Positions 5,276 to 6,055 of a stretch of DNA of 6,055 nucleotides are shown here, piece after piece. Position 1 is the first letter of the stretch; each line of letters begins with the position of its first letter. A program made the position numbers and the translations under genes. The DNA is from Neofamilia sp964346535 (GTDB lineage: Bacteria; Bacillota; Clostridia; Tissierellales; Peptoniphilaceae): NCBI GenBank assembly GCA_964346535.1, contig CAYFUN010000045.1, forward strand, positions 1-6,055. Reading direction: 5' to 3'. The notes under the pieces are model-generated. The model did no database searches and was not told the DNA's origin. It saw only the letters and a program-made list of their open reading frames with translations.

Positions 5276-5280
5276 TGGAT

Positions 5281-6051
5281 ATGGAAACTTTAATAAAAAT
5301 TAGAAACTTAAAAAAGGTTTTTCGTATGGGCCAAGAAAAAGTCGTCGCCCTAAACGGCATCAATCTCGATGTCTACAAGGGCGAAGTCTTATGTCTACTG
5401 GGAACTTCTGGGTCTGGTAAGTCTACCCTTTTAAATATGATTGCAGGTTTAGACAAGCCGACCAAGGGTTCTGTTGAAATCGCTGGCATACATATTGAAA
5501 AGCTTAGCGAAGCCCAAGTTACAAAATTTAGACAGCTAAATGTTGGCTTTGTTTTTCAAGCCTACAATCTTATTCAAGGACTTACTGCTGTTGAAAATGT
5601 TGCCCTTGGACTTATTTTTAAAGGCGTTGACAAGAAGAAGAGAGAGCAGATGGCTACTCAAATATTAAAAGACGTTGGCCTTGGAACTAGACTAAAGCAC
5701 AAGCCTAATGAAATGTCTGGTGGTCAGCAACAAAGAGTTTCAATTGCTCGTGCCTTTGTAGACCAACCGAAAATTGTCTTTGCCGACGAACCAACGGGAA
5801 ACCTAGACTCAAAAACTTCCATAGAGATTATGGATATGATAGTAGGAATGACCAAGTCTCACAAACAAACTATGATTATAGTTACTCACGACCCTCAAAC
5901 AGCCAAGTACGCTGACAGGATTGTAGAAATTCGAGACGGAAAAATAATAGATATTAGAGACAATGTTTCTATATTTAATGGAGGACAAAACAAGAATGAA
6001 GAAGATGAAGGAGAAGAAAGTGATGCAAAAGAAGAAGACCAGGCTGTTTAA
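5281..6051 (+). CDS. ABC transporter ATP-binding protein, MacB/LolD/SalX type
   Basis: This cytoplasmic ATPase should pair with a FtsX/MacB-like permease for export or release from the membrane, commonly of antimicrobial peptides or lipoproteins. All core motifs are intact: Walker A GTSGSGKST (41-49), Q-loop Gln93 in FVFQAYNL, signature MSGGQQQR (145-152), Walker B KIVFADE (164-170, catalytic Glu170), D-loop NLDS (174-177) and switch His203 in VTHD. PTGNLDS together with FQAYNL points to the MacB/LolD/SalX subfamily. At 256 residues it is some 25-30 longer than usual. The excess is an acidic tail, about residues 237-256, dense in Glu and Asp. The start at 5281 rests on AGGAG 5 nt upstream. 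The gene is divergent from cbiP and has its own promoter under a tandem repeat. The permease gene is expected just beyond the window. Substrate cannot be told from the ATPase alone. Confidence 0.93.
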   Translation: METLIKIRNLKKVFRMGQEKVVALNGINLDVYKGEVLCLLGTSGSGKSTLLNMIAGLDKPTKGSVEIAGIHIEKLSEAQVTKFRQLNVGFVFQAYNLIQGLTAVENVALGLIFKGVDKKKREQMATQILKDVGLGTRLKHKPNEMSGGQQQRVSIARAFVDQPKIVFADEPTGNLDSKTSIEIMDMIVGMTKSHKQTMIIVTHDPQTAKYADRIVEIRDGKIIDIRDNVSIFNGGQNKNEEDEGEESDAKEEDQAV

Positions 6052-6055
6052 AAAT

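Noticed and set aside
5119..5280. Cobalamin riboswitch upstream of cbiP
   Set aside because: The intergenic region is 162 bp and shared with a divergent promoter, the predicted cbiP leader is about 20 nt, and no B12-box-like sequence is visible.
5275..5280. GTG start two codons upstream for the ABC ATPase
   Set aside because: The GTG overlaps the AGGAG ribosome site itself, so ATG 5281 is the usable start.
1..6055. CRISPR array, insertion sequence, tRNA or rRNA
   Set aside because: I saw no regularly spaced repeats, transposase-like frame, terminal inverted repeats, cloverleaf or rRNA-like conserved sequence.

Overview
This window reads as chromosome of an AT-rich, Gram-positive anaerobe. 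Shine-Dalgarno sites are strong (AGGAG or AAGGAGG), promoters are sigma-A type, codons are A/T-ending, a lipoprotein carries S-layer-homology-like modules, and there are late cobalamin genes. A Tissierellia/Clostridia-type Firmicute (the Anaerococcus, Peptoniphilus and Finegoldia neighbourhood) would fit, but that is an inference from style, not an identification.

Layout. At the left edge, a six-helix membrane protein of unknown function runs leftward out of the window (646 to beyond 1). It has its own extended -10 promoter with a palindrome directly upstream. Next comes about 390 bp without a convincing protein gene (647-1037). This stretch is not empty: on the minus strand it holds a good promoter (936-964), a 60-nt folded element (842-901), two further small stems and a strong intrinsic terminator (739-774). 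Together these outline a roughly 190-nt RNA, either a free small RNA or a regulatory leader. To its right lie three minus-strand genes read right to left: a CbiP/CobQ-type cobyric acid synthase that lacks its glutaminase domain (5118-4279), CbiB/CobD (4282-3338, overlapping by ATGA), and a 749-residue lipoprotein with YcdB-like repeats and a degenerate SLH-like C-terminus (3287-1038), closed by a terminator at 1002-1029. A 162-bp divergent promoter region separates cbiP from a plus-strand MacB/LolD-type ABC ATPase (5281-6051). Its permease partner presumably lies to the right, outside the window.

How the genes work together. CbiP and CbiB act in consecutive late steps of adenosylcobalamin synthesis, so their coupling makes sense. 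The lipoprotein may be read through from them, but it also has a -10 box of its own and is an envelope protein with no evident corrinoid role. The ABC gene is preceded by an exact 10-bp direct repeat spaced by one helical turn at its -35 region, the kind of site bound by OmpR/PhoB-type response regulators.

Points most worth following up: the short CbiP, which appears to have lost the whole glutaminase domain while keeping the family's extreme C-terminal tail; the structured RNA region at 739-929, whose fold hides a perfect AAGGAGG; and the tandem repeat operator before the ABC transporter.
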